Shown: positions 24,632-33,957 of the stretch, one piece after another
Layout of the letters: the number at the start of each line of letters is the position of its first letter
Position numbering within the stretch: the first letter of the stretch is position 1
DNA from: Neisseria lisongii
GTDB taxonomy: Bacteria > Pseudomonadota > Gammaproteobacteria > Burkholderiales > Neisseriaceae
Direction of reading: 5' to 3'
Length of the DNA stretch: 64,000 bases
Assembly (NCBI RefSeq): GCF_028463985.1
Contig: NZ_CP116766.1
Location: forward strand, 1,426,001 to 1,490,000
Made by a program: the position numbers and the translations under genes
The notes under the pieces: model-generated
The model's input: the letters and a program-made list of their open reading frames with translations, nothing else
Told to the model about the DNA's origin: nothing
The model's database searches: none

Positions 24632-25954
24632 GTGACGCAATTCAAACAGTCTGAATCATTTTTGAAACGTATTGCCAAACGCAAACCGGCGCAGGCGCTG
24701 CTGTTGGGCGTATTGCTTCCGGTAGGCGTGATGACGGCGTATGCGGTTACCGAGCCGTTGCCGCAGAATCAGGATTTTAAAACCGAACGGATTTCGCAGG
24801 AATTGCCGCCGGTAAAAATTACCGCCGAGCCGGTGCAGTCGGGCTATTGGCTGCAGGAAGTGGTCAAAGAAGACGACACGCTTCCGGACGTGTTGGCACG
24901 TTTGGGTGTGGCGCAGAGCGATATTCAGCAGATTATGGCGAAAAGCAGCATCCGCAAAGATGTCAATAAACTGCGCAGCGGACACTCGGTCAGCCTGCGG
25001 GTTGATGAAGCCGGACAGGTCAGCGATGTCCAGTTTTTCACCGATGAAGAATTGGAACAGAATCTGGTGGCGCTGGAAAAGGTAAACGGCAAATGGCAGG
25101 CTTCCACTTCGGAAGTCGATATGAAAACCATGCCGACCCTGCGTGCCGTGCAAATCCGCAGTTCCGCCATCGGCGATATGCTGCGTGCGGAAATCCCGTC
25201 CGAAGTCTATCTTCAGTTGCGGGAAATCTTTGCCGATACGCTGGATATGCAGAGCCTGAAAGAAGGCGATGTGATTCGTCTGCTGTATAACAGCATGTAT
25301 TTCCGGGGCCAGCAAATGGCAGTGGGCGATATTCTCGCCGCCGAAATCGTCAAAGGCGGCAAAACCTATCAGGCGTATTATTACAGCCAAGGCAAGGGCA
25401 ACGAGGAAAGCGGCAACTATTACGATCAAAACGGCAAATCCCTGCAACAAAAAGCCGGATTTAACACCCAGCCCGTCAATTACACCCATATTTCCTCACC
25501 GTTCGGCTACCGAGTCCACCCGATTCGCCATACCGTACACATGCACACCGGCATCGACTACGCCGCCCCGATCGGTACGCCCGTACGGGCCGCAGCCGAC
25601 GGCAAACTGACCTTTAAAGGCTGGCGCGGCGGCTATGGCCATACCGTGATGCTGGTACACGCCAACGGCGTAGAAACACTTTACGGCCACCTGAGCGCAT
25701 TTTCCGACGCCCAAGGCAGCGTGAGAGCCGGCGACATCATCGGCTATGTCGGCACATCCGGCCAATCCACCGGCCCGCACCTGCACTACGAAGCCCGTGT
25801 AAACGGCCAGCCGGTCAATCCGACCACCGTCGCCCTCCCGACACCGAAACTGACCCCGAACAACATGACCGCATTCAAACGCAGCCAAAAAGAATCCGGT
25901 ATGCTGCTCGCACAACTGCGGGGGCTGTCGGTATCCGTGGCGCAGCTTGACTGA
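24632..25954 (+). CDS. M23 peptidoglycan DD-metalloendopeptidase
   Basis: The 440-residue product resembles meningococcal NMB0315. A membrane anchor or signal (about residues 22-41, ALLLGVLLPVGVMTAYAV) precedes a LysM-like/opacity region (SGYWLQEVVKEDDTLPDVL) and a C-terminal M23 domain. Metal ligands are visible in HMHTGIDYAAP and GPHLHYEA. It cuts peptide crosslinks in the periplasmic wall. The GTG at 24632 has AAGGACG upstream at good distance; an in-frame ATG at 24563 would add 23 residues and lacks such a site. Confidence 0.88.
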   Translation: MTQFKQSESFLKRIAKRKPAQALLLGVLLPVGVMTAYAVTEPLPQNQDFKTERISQELPPVKITAEPVQSGYWLQEVVKEDDTLPDVLARLGVAQSDIQQIMAKSSIRKDVNKLRSGHSVSLRVDEAGQVSDVQFFTDEELEQNLVALEKVNGKWQASTSEVDMKTMPTLRAVQIRSSAIGDMLRAEIPSEVYLQLREIFADTLDMQSLKEGDVIRLLYNSMYFRGQQMAVGDILAAEIVKGGKTYQAYYYSQGKGNEESGNYYDQNGKSLQQKAGFNTQPVNYTHISSPFGYRVHPIRHTVHMHTGIDYAAPIGTPVRAAADGKLTFKGWRGGYGHTVMLVHANGVETLYGHLSAFSDAQGSVRAGDIIGYVGTSGQSTGPHLHYEARVNGQPVNPTTVALPTPKLTPNNMTAFKRSQKESGMLLAQLRGLSVSVAQLD

Positions 25955-26124
25955 ACCAAAGCAGACCGAAGCCGTCTGAAAACACAGATTTTCCCCGCCG
26001 CCGGAACACCGCAGCGGAACAGCGTTCAGACGGCAGTTTGCAAAAAGATTTCCTCAAAACCGTTTCCCATAAACAACATATGTGGAAAAAAGAACGATAA
26101 AATACCGTTTTTTCAGAAAGCTGC

Positions 26125-26154
26125 TTGAAACGAAGCTGCTTTTTATGGTATAAA
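26125..26154 (+). promoter_or_regulatory. rpmB-rpmG promoter
   Basis: TTGAAA (26125-26130) and TATAAA (26149-26154) are separated by 18 bases, 37 bases before the rpmB start codon. Confidence 0.65.
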
Positions 26155-26190
26155 TCCCGTTTTACTATTTTTGAAGTTTGGAGACTAACC

Positions 26191-26424
26191 ATGGCACGAG
26201 TTTGCAAAGTGACCGGTAAGCGCCCGATGTCTGGCAATAACGTATCACACGCCAACAACAAAACCAAACGTCGTTTTTTGCCTAACTTGCAATCACGTCG
26301 TTTTTGGGTGGAAAGTGAAAACCGCTGGGTGCGCCTGCGCGTTTCTAACGCCGCATTGCGTACCATCGACAAAGTAGGCATTGATGTCGTATTGGCTGAT
26401 TTGCGTGCTCGCGGCGAAGCTTAA
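26191..26424 (+). CDS. rpmB: 50S ribosomal protein L28
   Basis: The 77-residue basic protein begins MARVCKVTGKRPMSGNNVSH and contains KTKRRFLPNLQ, the L28 signature. Only one cysteine is left at the N terminus, so it is the zinc-free form. ATG 26191 follows TTTGGAGACTAACC. The longer in-frame extension from 26125 begins in the promoter and is not used. Confidence 0.97.
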   Translation: MARVCKVTGKRPMSGNNVSHANNKTKRRFLPNLQSRRFWVESENRWVRLRVSNAALRTIDKVGIDVVLADLRARGEA

Positions 26425-26455
26425 TTTAACGAACGCTTAATTAAGGATTACTGCA

Positions 26456-26611
26456 ATGCGCGATAAAATCAAATTGGAATCATCTGCTGGTACTGGTCAC
26501 TTCTATACCACTACCAAAAACAAACGTACTATGCCCGGCAAACTGGAAATCAAAAAATTTGATCCGGTAGCCCGCAAACACGTTATCTACAAAGAAACCA
26601 AATTGAAATAA
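26456..26611 (+). CDS. rpmG: 50S ribosomal protein L33
   Basis: The 51-residue protein begins MRDKIKLESSAGTGHFYTT and ends VARKHVIYKETKLK. The zinc-binding cysteine pairs of the metal form are absent (TTTKNKRTMPGK), so this is the zinc-independent type. It lies 31 bases after rpmB with TTAAGGATTACTGC before the ATG; the pair forms the usual rpmB-rpmG operon. Confidence 0.97.
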   Translation: MRDKIKLESSAGTGHFYTTTKNKRTMPGKLEIKKFDPVARKHVIYKETKLK

Positions 26612-26634
26612 TCAGGTTTCTCTGTCGGAAAAAC

Positions 26635-26665
26635 AAAGCCTTTGTTGCAAAACAAAGGCTTTTTG
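26635..26665 (+). terminator. Intrinsic terminator of rpmBG
   Basis: AAAGCCTTTGTT and AACAAAGGCTTT pair around GCAA and run into a T stretch. Confidence 0.9.
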
Positions 26666-26811
26666 CCGTTTAGGCCGTCTGAAAACCGGCGTTGCGAAAA
26701 CCGATGACGGGCATGGCCGTTCAGTTATGTTGGCTGCAGTTTACCGAACTGTATAGAAAATCCGGTATTTCAGCGATATACTGGCAATATTTCCACATCA
26801 GGAGCATGGGT

Positions 26812-27309
26812 ATGCAAGTCAGCAGCAAAGCAATTGAAAACGGCGTGTTCGCCGACAAATACGGCAAGCGGGGCAGTCAGTTTGGGGCCAACGGTATGCC
26901 GACTTATTCGATTCCGTTTGAAATCAGCGGTGCGCCGGAGGGCACGCAGTCGTTTGCGGTGGTATTGGAAGACAAAGATGCCGTTACTGCAGCCGGTTTT
27001 GTGTGGACGCATTGGCTGATTGCCGATTTGGAACGCGCATCGGTTGCCGAAAACGAAAGCCTGAGCGCCACTGATTTTGTGCAGGGTGCCAACAGTTGGG
27101 CGAGCGTGCTGGGGCAGGTGGACATCGAGGCGGCTTCGGTTTACGGCGGTATGGCACCGCCAAACTGCAAACACCGTTACGAACTGATTGTTTATGCCTT
27201 GGATTGCAAATTAGGGCTGAAAAAAGGTTTCCGTTTCAATGATTTGCACTTTGCCATGAAAGGGCATATTTTGGCGCAGGCCGAAGTAGTGGGCGAATAC
27301 GACGTTTAA
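26812..27309 (+). CDS. PEBP family protein (YbhB/YbcL type)
   Basis: The 165-residue product belongs to the phosphatidylethanolamine-binding/Raf-kinase-inhibitor family. Core motifs are AVVLEDKDAV (the DPDAP-like segment in altered form), FVWTHWLIADL with the conserved His, and GGMAPPNCKHRYELIVYALD. No signal peptide is present. The ATG at 26812 has CAGGAG upstream with proper spacing; the ATG at 26806 is too close to it. Bacterial homologues have no settled function. Confidence 0.85.
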   Translation: MQVSSKAIENGVFADKYGKRGSQFGANGMPTYSIPFEISGAPEGTQSFAVVLEDKDAVTAAGFVWTHWLIADLERASVAENESLSATDFVQGANSWASVLGQVDIEAASVYGGMAPPNCKHRYELIVYALDCKLGLKKGFRFNDLHFAMKGHILAQAEVVGEYDV

Positions 27310-27322
27310 GTTTGAAAAAACA

Positions 27323-27403
27323 CCCCCCATGCCGTCTGAAAACGAGCAAAGCGAGTTTCTGCGAAGCTAAAATCAGCCAAGCATGTTTTCAGACGGCATG
27401 GGG
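27323..27403. terminator. Inverted DUS terminator between PEBP gene and dsbC
   Basis: CCCCATGCCGTCTGAAAAC pairs with GTTTTCAGACGGCATGGGG, with a ~30-bp repeat unit in the loop. It lies between convergent genes and should stop transcription both ways. Confidence 0.8.
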
Positions 27404-27425
27404 TTTGTCGTTTCAGATGAAATGA

Positions 27426-28208
27426 TTATTTCTGGTTTTGGCTGATGATTTTTTCCAAAACCGGCATCGGGCTGTAACCGCTTTGGGTGCGGCCGTTGGG
27501 GAAAATCAGCGTCGGTGTGCCGTTGAAGCCGAGCTGTTCGCCCAGCGAGGTGGTTTCGGCAACCGGATTGTCGCAGGCTTGGGTATTTTTCGGGAACACG
27601 CCCTGACGCATCCATTTTGTCCATGCAGCGGTGCGGTCGGGTTGGCACCAGATGATTTCGGCTTTGCGTGCGGCATCGGCGTGTAGGCTGGTAATCGGCA
27701 TCATAAAGTTGTAGATGGTGATGTCGGTCATCTTTTCAAATTCGTGTTCCAAGCGTTTGCAGAACGGGCAGTCGGGGTCGGAGAACACGACCACCTGCAG
27801 TTTGCCGTTGCCGCGTACTTCTTTAATCGCCTTGTCCAACGGCAGGCTGGAGAAATCGATTTTGTTTAAGTCGGCACTGCGTTTGTCGGTGAGGCTTTCA
27901 CGGGAGTTGATGTCGATCAGGTCGCCCACCAGCATATAATCGCCTTTGGCATCGGTGTAGATAATCTGTTTGCCGCTCACAACCACTTCGTAAATGCCCG
28001 CCAGCGGTGTTTCGCTGATGCTGACCACTTTCAAATTTTGGGCGGCATAAGTTTTTTCCAGCTTGGCTTTCAAGGTTTCGCCAACCTTGGCCGGTGCGGC
28101 GGTTTGGGCAGTCGCCGCCGTTGTTTTTTCGGCAGCCTGACCGCAGGCCGCCAGCGGCAGCAGCATCAGGGGCAGCAGGAATTTGAGAATATATTTCATG
28201 TGCTTCAT
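27426..28208 (-). CDS. dsbC: Thiol:disulfide interchange protein DsbC (lipoprotein)
   Basis: The ~260-residue product is a periplasmic disulfide isomerase. A lipoprotein signal ends LPLAAC, so it should be lipid-anchored. A short N-terminal dimerisation domain is followed by a thioredoxin domain with CPFC in SDPDCPFCKRL and the cis-Pro segment FNGTPTLIFPNG. A second cysteine pair (WCQPDR and ACDNPV) supports DsbC rather than DsbG. Starts at 28208 and 28199 are both plausible; no strong ribosome site decides. Confidence 0.92.
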   Translation of the reverse strand: MKHMKYILKFLLPLMLLPLAACGQAAEKTTAATAQTAAPAKVGETLKAKLEKTYAAQNLKVVSISETPLAGIYEVVVSGKQIIYTDAKGDYMLVGDLIDINSRESLTDKRSADLNKIDFSSLPLDKAIKEVRGNGKLQVVVFSDPDCPFCKRLEHEFEKMTDITIYNFMMPITSLHADAARKAEIIWCQPDRTAAWTKWMRQGVFPKNTQACDNPVAETTSLGEQLGFNGTPTLIFPNGRTQSGYSPMPVLEKIISQNQK

Positions 28209-28269
28209 TCGGTATGGAAGTAAAAGCTGCATTGTAGCAAACATCGGCGCAGCGTGCATAAAGAGGCGG

Positions 28270-28312
28270 CAGGCCGTCTGAAAATGAGCAAAGCGAGTTT
28301 TCAGACGGCCTG
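28270..28312. terminator. Inverted DUS terminator downstream of the phosphatase gene
   Basis: CAGGCCGTCTGAAAA and TTTTCAGACGGCCTG flank GAGCAAAGCGAG, a partial ~30-bp unit. It lies past the stop of the minus-strand phosphatase gene. Confidence 0.7.
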
Positions 28313-28335
28313 TATGGTTTTGCGGATTGCGCCGA

Positions 28336-29391
28336 CTATCGTGTAGCCATCATTTGCCCGTCGTGAAACACCAAAACCTGTTCCGGCCAGCGCAGGGCGG
28401 CGAGGGCGAAGGGTTTGCGGCGGTATTTTTCGGGGAACTTGCGCATCCGCCAACTGGCACCGATGGAAAAATCGACGCAGAATACATTGCGTTTTGCACC
28501 GTGCCACTCATCGGCGGCTGCGGGCAGCAGGCGGCGTTCGGCGGCGACGGCGGAACTGGTCGGCAGGCGGCTGCGCCAGTAGTGGCCGATGATAACGGGA
28601 ATATTGTCCCGATAGTCGTCCCACCATGCGCAGCGGCAGGTTTCCCGCCAGCGGCCGCCGGCGAAGAACGGTTGTTTGGCGGAGCGTTCGATACCGCTGG
28701 TCAGCGCCCGAATCGGGTGGGCAAGGCTGCGTGCCAAATCGTAGCGGGCGGTGGCGGGCATGGGCGGTGGCGGAATATCCGGATTTTCCGCCAACGGGGC
28801 AAAATATTGCTGCTCGTGCAGATAATCGCCATACCAATCAGCGTTTTGCAGCGTTTCGGTGAGTTGGTGGTCGAATAAGCGGTATTGTTCGACCAAGCCC
28901 ATGCCGACGGCTTCGTCCAAACGTGTGAGCATATCGGGCAGCCATGCGGCGTGGACGATACGCAGGTCGCTGCGTTCCAATATCAGCGGCAGCTCGGCCA
29001 GCCAGATTTTGAGACCGGCTTTTTCACTGTCGGGCAGGGTATGCCACGGGGCGTAATTGGCGGCATCTTGTTTGGCTCTGCTGTCAAAAAACCAGCCCGA
29101 ACCGTCTTTGGGGTCGTCCACCAGCAGATTTAATTCGTGGTTGCCCAATACCGCAAAAGCCTTGCTTTGGCTGTGTGCCTGCTTGAACCAGTCGAGCATG
29201 GCGGGGCTGTCGGGGCCGCGGTCGCAGAGGTCGCCGACAAATACCAGCTTGCGGCCTTGCGGGTGCGTGCCGTCGTCTTGATAACCGAGGCGGCGCAGCA
29301 GGGCTTGAAAGGCGGAAAATTCGCCGTGTACGTCGCCGACGATGTCCAGCGGCGTATCAGGCAGGGTTTGGCGGTAAAGATAAGTACTCAT
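28336..29391 (-). CDS. PPP-type metallophosphoesterase
   Basis: The 351-residue product has the calcineurin-like phosphoesterase core: GDVHGE at 19-24, GDLCDRGP at 53-60, GNHE at 83-86 and a later IGHYWR histidine. These bind two metals and place it with bacterial serine/threonine phosphatase- or ApaH-like enzymes; the substrate is not clear. ATG 29391 (MSTYLYRQ) was chosen over an upstream extension because the conserved fold begins there. It is a single-gene unit. Confidence 0.8.
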   Translation of the reverse strand: MSTYLYRQTLPDTPLDIVGDVHGEFSAFQALLRRLGYQDDGTHPQGRKLVFVGDLCDRGPDSPAMLDWFKQAHSQSKAFAVLGNHELNLLVDDPKDGSGWFFDSRAKQDAANYAPWHTLPDSEKAGLKIWLAELPLILERSDLRIVHAAWLPDMLTRLDEAVGMGLVEQYRLFDHQLTETLQNADWYGDYLHEQQYFAPLAENPDIPPPPMPATARYDLARSLAHPIRALTSGIERSAKQPFFAGGRWRETCRCAWWDDYRDNIPVIIGHYWRSRLPTSSAVAAERRLLPAAADEWHGAKRNVFCVDFSIGASWRMRKFPEKYRRKPFALAALRWPEQVLVFHDGQMMATR

Positions 29392-29542
29392 GTCGCTCTT
29401 GCGGCCGGTAAGGGGCGTATTTAAAATAATCGGATAACGTGAATTCACTTGAAACAATACGGCGTTGGCCCGCTTTGTTTTCTTTTAAAGTGAATTCAAG
29501 ATATTGTCTCTTGCTTGCTTAAAACCGATAAAAGGAATGCGT

Positions 29543-29746
29543 ATGCTGAAAAAACTGTTTTGTCTGGCGGCCTGCGGCTGCTTGTTGGCCGCCTGTGCGG
29601 AAACCCGTTCGCCGCGCAAGCCGCTGACTCAGGAAGAGGCGTTTGCCCGTTGCCAAAACACGGCGGCCGATGCCGACCGTGCGGGCTTTGATGCGTGCAT
29701 GAAGGATAAGGGATTCCGGCGCAAAGCGGCGGCTGCGGGGTTATAA
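29543..29746 (+). CDS. Small lipoprotein, unknown function
   Basis: The 67-residue product has a lipoprotein signal with the lipobox LLAAC (C18), then about 49 polar residues holding two cysteines (ARCQNTA and DACMKDKGF) that may form a disulfide. AAAGGAATGCGT places the ATG at 29543. The C-terminal KDKGFRRK block occurs in small Neisseria lipoproteins as I recall, but no function is known. A TGAATTCA sequence lies upstream near 29490. Confidence 0.7.
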   Translation: MLKKLFCLAACGCLLAACAETRSPRKPLTQEEAFARCQNTAADADRAGFDACMKDKGFRRKAAAAGL

Positions 29747-29795
29747 CAGGCGGGGCTGTTTCTCACTTTGGCTGTTTAAAAACCCGTTATGCCCA

Positions 29796-29886
29796 ATTTA
29801 GCTTCACAGAAACTCACTTTGCTCGTTTTGGCGAAACCTTCGGTTTTAGCTTCGCAGAAACTCGCTTTGCTCGTTTTCAGACGGCC
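29796..29886. repeat. DUS-linked ~30-bp tandem repeat
   Basis: Two units of TTTAGCTTCNCAGAAACTC plus NCTTTGCTCG flank GGCGAAACCTTCGG and end in an inverted DUS (TTTTCAGACGGCC) next to the grxB stop. Confidence 0.7.
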
Positions 29887-29900
29887 TTTCCTTGTCCGGT

Positions 29901-30551
29901 TTAACATGCCTGCGCAAAATAAAGCGGTACGGCGGATTGCCCGCTCATTTTATTGAGATAGGCAAGCGTGCGTTCGGGGAAACGGATTCCGTTGACCATG
30001 CTCAAATTGCGCAGAATCGGGAAAATCAAAATATCTTCCATGCCGGGTTCGCCGCCGAGGCCGTCTGAATTCGGCGTAATCAGCTGTTCCAATTCCGCCA
30101 AATCTTCGTGGATGCGCTTCAGGTATTTGCCGCTGCGTTCCAGATTGACGGCGAAGTTGCCGATGGTTTTTTCTTTTTTGCCGACAAAATAGGCAACTGC
30201 TGATTCGGTGGCGAATTCGGGCAGGTCGAGTTTGACCATGCGGGGCTGCACCAGATGGTTGTAGTAGCCGGATACTTTGTCGAACCATGCCTGAATATCG
30301 CTGCGGATTTCACTTTTCAGACGGCCTTTGCCGCCCAACCGGTCGATATAGGCAACAATGTCGAGACTTTCGCCCATAAACGAGCCGTCGTCTTTTTCCA
30401 AAATCGGCACTTGTTTGGCACCGATCATGCTGATGGGTGTGGTTTCGTCGTCGTTGGCAAGAATAACGTTTTCCACCGCCACGCCGCACAGCCCGAAAAT
30501 CATTCTGGCACGCACGCAAAACGGGCAGTGGTCGTAGATATAGAGTTTCAT
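29901..30551 (-). CDS. grxB: Glutaredoxin 2
   Basis: The 216-residue product has a thioredoxin-fold N domain with CPFC at 9-12 (YDHCPFCVRARM), cis-Pro KQVPIL, and a helical GST-like C domain, the arrangement of GrxB rather than small glutaredoxins. It reduces glutathione-mixed disulfides in the cytoplasm. It is a single-gene unit. A DUS-linked repeat lies downstream. Confidence 0.92.
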   Translation of the reverse strand: MKLYIYDHCPFCVRARMIFGLCGVAVENVILANDDETTPISMIGAKQVPILEKDDGSFMGESLDIVAYIDRLGGKGRLKSEIRSDIQAWFDKVSGYYNHLVQPRMVKLDLPEFATESAVAYFVGKKEKTIGNFAVNLERSGKYLKRIHEDLAELEQLITPNSDGLGGEPGMEDILIFPILRNLSMVNGIRFPERTLAYLNKMSGQSAVPLYFAQAC

Positions 30552-30621
30552 CTGAATATTCCCAAAAAAATCATGCCCTATTCTAAACCATCACGCCTTG
30601 CAGCAAAAGCCGCCGGGCAGC

Positions 30622-30716
30622 AAGGCCGTCTGAAAACCGAAGGTTTCGCCAAAACGAGCAAAGCGAGTTTCTGCGAAGCTAAAATCGGGCAAAGTGCGTT
30701 TCCGCAAAGCTAAAAT
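30622..30716. repeat. DUS plus ~30-bp tandem units upstream of relA
   Basis: AAGGCCGTCTGAAAA is followed by CGAAGGTTTCGCCAAAACG and two units ending GAAGCTAAAATC and AAAGCTAAAATC. No inverted DUS closes it. Confidence 0.65.
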
Positions 30717-30824
30717 CGGGTTAATCCGCAAATAAAAATTGAAGAACCGGAAAAATTTCGGCTATCATAGCAAACCATGATTGCGACAGCCGTAATGTCC
30801 GGCGCAAGCGAAAGGAGAAATGCC

Positions 30825-33029
30825 ATGACCGATACGAACCATGCCGAAAACCCAGCGGCAAACAGCAGCCGGGAATGGCTCGAACGCTACACTTCAAACC
30901 TCAATGCGGCAGATGCCCGTTTGGTCAAAACCGCATGGCAGTTGGCGCAGCAATACTATTCCTCAGGGCAGACCGCCGCCTGCGGCGAGCCGTTACTCGA
31001 CAACCTGACGGGTGCCGCCCAAATGGTAAACGAGATGGATTTGCTACCCGATGCCGTAGCGGCAACCCTGCTGGCAGGCCTGTCCGACCGTTGCGAAGGC
31101 TGGCAGGAAACCGTTACCGAACAGTGCAACGCCACCGTGTGCGAACTGGTTAAAGGCATAGACGAAGTGCAGAAGCTGACCCACTTTGCCAAAGTGGACA
31201 ACCTCGCCACGCCCGAAGAATGCGCCCAACAGGCCGAAACCATGCGCAAAATGCTGCTGGCGATGGTAACCGATATCCGTGTCGTATTGATTACACTGGC
31301 GATCCGCACCCGCACCATGCAGTTTCTCGGCACGCAGCCCGACAGCGCCGAAAAACGGGAAGTGGCAAAAGAAACCCTCGACATTTTCGCCCCACTGGCC
31401 AACCGCTTGGGCGTGTGGCAGCTCAAATGGCAGCTCGAAGATCTGGGCTTCCGCCACCAACACCCCGAAAAATACAAAGAAATCGCCAAACTTTTAGACG
31501 AAAAACGCACCGAACGCCTCGAATATATCGAAAACTTCCTCAATATTCTGCGTCAGGAACTCGGCAAATACAAAATCCATTTCGAAGTCGCCGGCCGGCC
31601 GAAACACATTTATTCCATCTACAAAAAAATGGTTAAGAAAAAGCTCGGCTTCGACGGGCTTTACGACATTCGGGCAGTCCGCATTCTGGTCGATACCGTT
31701 CCCGAATGCTATACCACGCTGGGCATCGTCCACAGCCTGTGGCAGCCGATTCCGGGCGAATTTGACGACTACATCGCCAACCCCAAAGGCAACGGTTACA
31801 AATCGCTGCATACCGTGATTGTCGGGCCGGAAGACAAAGGCGTAGAAGTGCAGATACGCACTTTCGACATGCACCAGTTCAACGAATTTGGCGTTGCCGC
31901 CCACTGGCGCTACAAAGAAGGCGGCAAAGGCGATGCCGCCTACGAACAAAAAATCGCCTGGCTGCGCCAACTGCTGGACTGGCGGGAAAACATGGCCGAA
32001 AGCGGCAAAGAAGACTTGGCCGCCGCCTTTAAAACCGAACTCTTCCACGACACCATTTACGTATTGACACCGCACGGCAAAGTTTTATCGCTTCCCGCCG
32101 GCGCAACCCCCATCGACTTTGCCTACGCGCTGCACAGCAGCATCGGCGACCGTTGCCGCGGTGCCAAAGTCGAAGGGCAGATTGTGCCGCTGTCCACCCC
32201 GCTGGAAAACGGCCAGCGTGTCGAAATCATCACCGCCAAAGAAGGCAACCCCTCCGTAAACTGGCTGCACGAAGGCTGGGTCAAATCAAGCAAAGCCATC
32301 AGCAAAATCCGAGCCTTTATCCGCCAGCAAAACGCCGACGCAGTAAAAGAAGACGGACGGGCGCAGCTTGACAAACAACTCGTCAAAATCACCCCCAAGC
32401 CCAATCTGCAAGACTTGGCAGAAAAACTCGGCTTCAAAAAACTCGACGACTTATACACCGCAGTCGGACAAGGCGAAGTATCGCCCCGAGCCATTCAAAA
32501 AGTCTGCGGCACACTCAACGAACCCCCGCCGCCACCTTTGGACGAAACCACCATCGTCAAACAGTCCAAAATCAAAAAAGGCGGCAAAAACGGCATCCTA
32601 ATCGACGGCGAAGACGGCCTGCTCACCACCTTGGCAAAATGCTGCAAACCCGCACCGCCCGACGACATCGTCGGCTTCGTTACCCGAGAGCGCGGCATTT
32701 CGGTACACCGCACCACTTGCCCCTCATTCCGCCACCTTGCCGAACAGTCGCCCGACAAAGTACTGAACGCAAGCTGGGCAGCGCTGCAGGAAGGACAAGT
32801 TTTCGCCGTGGACGTAGAAATCCGCGCCCAAGACCGCGGTGGCCTGTTGCGGGACGTATCCGACGCACTCGCCCGCCACAAACTCAACGTAACCGCCGTA
32901 CAAACCCAATCCAAAGACTTAGAAGCCAGCATGCGCTTTACCTTGGAAGTACGCCAAGTCAGCGACTTACCCAGAGTACTCGCCAGCCTCAGCGATGTCA
33001 AAGGAGTATTGAGCGTTACACGGTTGTAG
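30825..33029 (+). CDS. relA: GTP pyrophosphokinase RelA
   Basis: The 734-residue ribosome-linked synthase makes (p)ppGpp during amino acid starvation. The HD hydrolase region (about residues 30-190) lacks the HD pair (LLAGLSDRCEGW stands there), as in RelA but not SpoT. The synthetase domain has acidic FDGLYDIRAVR and GYKSLHTV. TGS, zinc-finger (CCKPAPPDD) and ACT domains follow. AAAGGAG places the start at 30825; the frame opens at 30777. It is a single-gene unit. Confidence 0.9.
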   Translation: MTDTNHAENPAANSSREWLERYTSNLNAADARLVKTAWQLAQQYYSSGQTAACGEPLLDNLTGAAQMVNEMDLLPDAVAATLLAGLSDRCEGWQETVTEQCNATVCELVKGIDEVQKLTHFAKVDNLATPEECAQQAETMRKMLLAMVTDIRVVLITLAIRTRTMQFLGTQPDSAEKREVAKETLDIFAPLANRLGVWQLKWQLEDLGFRHQHPEKYKEIAKLLDEKRTERLEYIENFLNILRQELGKYKIHFEVAGRPKHIYSIYKKMVKKKLGFDGLYDIRAVRILVDTVPECYTTLGIVHSLWQPIPGEFDDYIANPKGNGYKSLHTVIVGPEDKGVEVQIRTFDMHQFNEFGVAAHWRYKEGGKGDAAYEQKIAWLRQLLDWRENMAESGKEDLAAAFKTELFHDTIYVLTPHGKVLSLPAGATPIDFAYALHSSIGDRCRGAKVEGQIVPLSTPLENGQRVEIITAKEGNPSVNWLHEGWVKSSKAISKIRAFIRQQNADAVKEDGRAQLDKQLVKITPKPNLQDLAEKLGFKKLDDLYTAVGQGEVSPRAIQKVCGTLNEPPPPPLDETTIVKQSKIKKGGKNGILIDGEDGLLTTLAKCCKPAPPDDIVGFVTRERGISVHRTTCPSFRHLAEQSPDKVLNASWAALQEGQVFAVDVEIRAQDRGGLLRDVSDALARHKLNVTAVQTQSKDLEASMRFTLEVRQVSDLPRVLASLSDVKGVLSVTRL

Positions 33030-33043
33030 GATTGGGAGAATAA

Positions 33044-33078
33044 AAGGCCGTCTGAAAAATCGCTTTTCAGACGGCCTT
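33044..33078. terminator. Bidirectional inverted DUS terminator, relA/OmpA-like gene
   Basis: AAGGCCGTCTGAAAA and TTTTCAGACGGCCTT pair between convergent genes. Confidence 0.8.
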
Positions 33079-33121
33079 GTTGTTCAATTTAAGCGTTGCC
33101 GGTCAATACCGGCGTTGCTGT

Positions 33122-33799
33122 TTATTGCTGGCGGGCGGCGTTGATGGCGTTTTGATCGGGGTTGATCAATACTTCTACGCGGCGGTTTTGGGCGCGGCCT
33201 TCAGGGGTGGCGTTGGAAGCCACCGGTTGGCGGGAGCCGTGGCCGACTGAGGTCAGGCGGTAGGCGGCTACGCCTCGGGATTGCAGGTAGCCGGAAACGG
33301 CTTGGGCGCGGCGTTGCGACAGGGGTTCGTTGATGGCATCGGAACCGGTGTTGTCGGTGTGGCCGGCAACGGTCAGGGTGGTGTCGGGGTATTGCACCAG
33401 TGTTTGGGCGGCGGTGGCCAAGGCGTTTTGGGCGGCACCGCTCAGTGAGGCGCTGTTGGTGTCGAAGGTTACGCTTTCAGGCATAACCAGTTTGATTTGG
33501 TTGCCTTGGCGTTCAACGGCTACGTTGGTGTTGGCCAGACTTTGGCGCAGTTTTTGTTCTTGGTAGTCCATATAGCCGCCTACGCCTGCACCCAATGCGC
33601 CGCAGGCAAGGGCTGAGTTACGTGCGCCTTTGCTGCCGTTGGTCAGTGCGCCGACAATGCCGCATACGGCTGCGCCGCCGAGGCTGTAAACGGCGGTTTT
33701 GCTGGCGGAAGACTGGCCGGTCATGGGGTCGGTTACGCAGCCTGCGAGTGCGAGAGGGGCGGCCAATACGGCAACGGTCAGGGGTTTCAAGATGTTCAT
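33122..33799 (-). CDS. OmpA-family lipoprotein (YiaD-like)
   Basis: The 225-residue product has a lipoprotein signal with LALAGC (C21). A glycine-rich hydrophobic zipper (GGAAVCGIVGALTNGSKGAR and GALGAGVGGYMDY) follows, then a C-terminal OmpA peptidoglycan-binding domain. NTNVAVERQGNQIKLVMPES, TVAGHTDNTGS, and LSQRRAQAVSGYL define the domain, and NRRVEVLI ends it. It should tether outer membrane to wall. The start MNILKP at 33799 fits the signal; an upstream extension to 33898 is spurious. Confidence 0.9.
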   Translation of the reverse strand: MNILKPLTVAVLAAPLALAGCVTDPMTGQSSASKTAVYSLGGAAVCGIVGALTNGSKGARNSALACGALGAGVGGYMDYQEQKLRQSLANTNVAVERQGNQIKLVMPESVTFDTNSASLSGAAQNALATAAQTLVQYPDTTLTVAGHTDNTGSDAINEPLSQRRAQAVSGYLQSRGVAAYRLTSVGHGSRQPVASNATPEGRAQNRRVEVLINPDQNAINAARQQ

Positions 33800-33957
33800 G
33801 TGTTTTCCTTTATGGTGCGGCGGCAAGGCCGTCTGAAAATCGGGGGCAACGCCGATGGCGGGCTGCCGTTGGTTTGTGGGGCTTATCATAGCCAACATTA
33901 TTGTCGGGCTGCAGCCGGTTTAACCGGATATTACACAGTTATTCACTGCGCTAACAT

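Noticed and set aside
30825..33029. SpoT as an alternative name for relA
   Set aside because: The HD hydrolase motif is absent and the synthetase carries the acidic FDGLYD segment typical of RelA.
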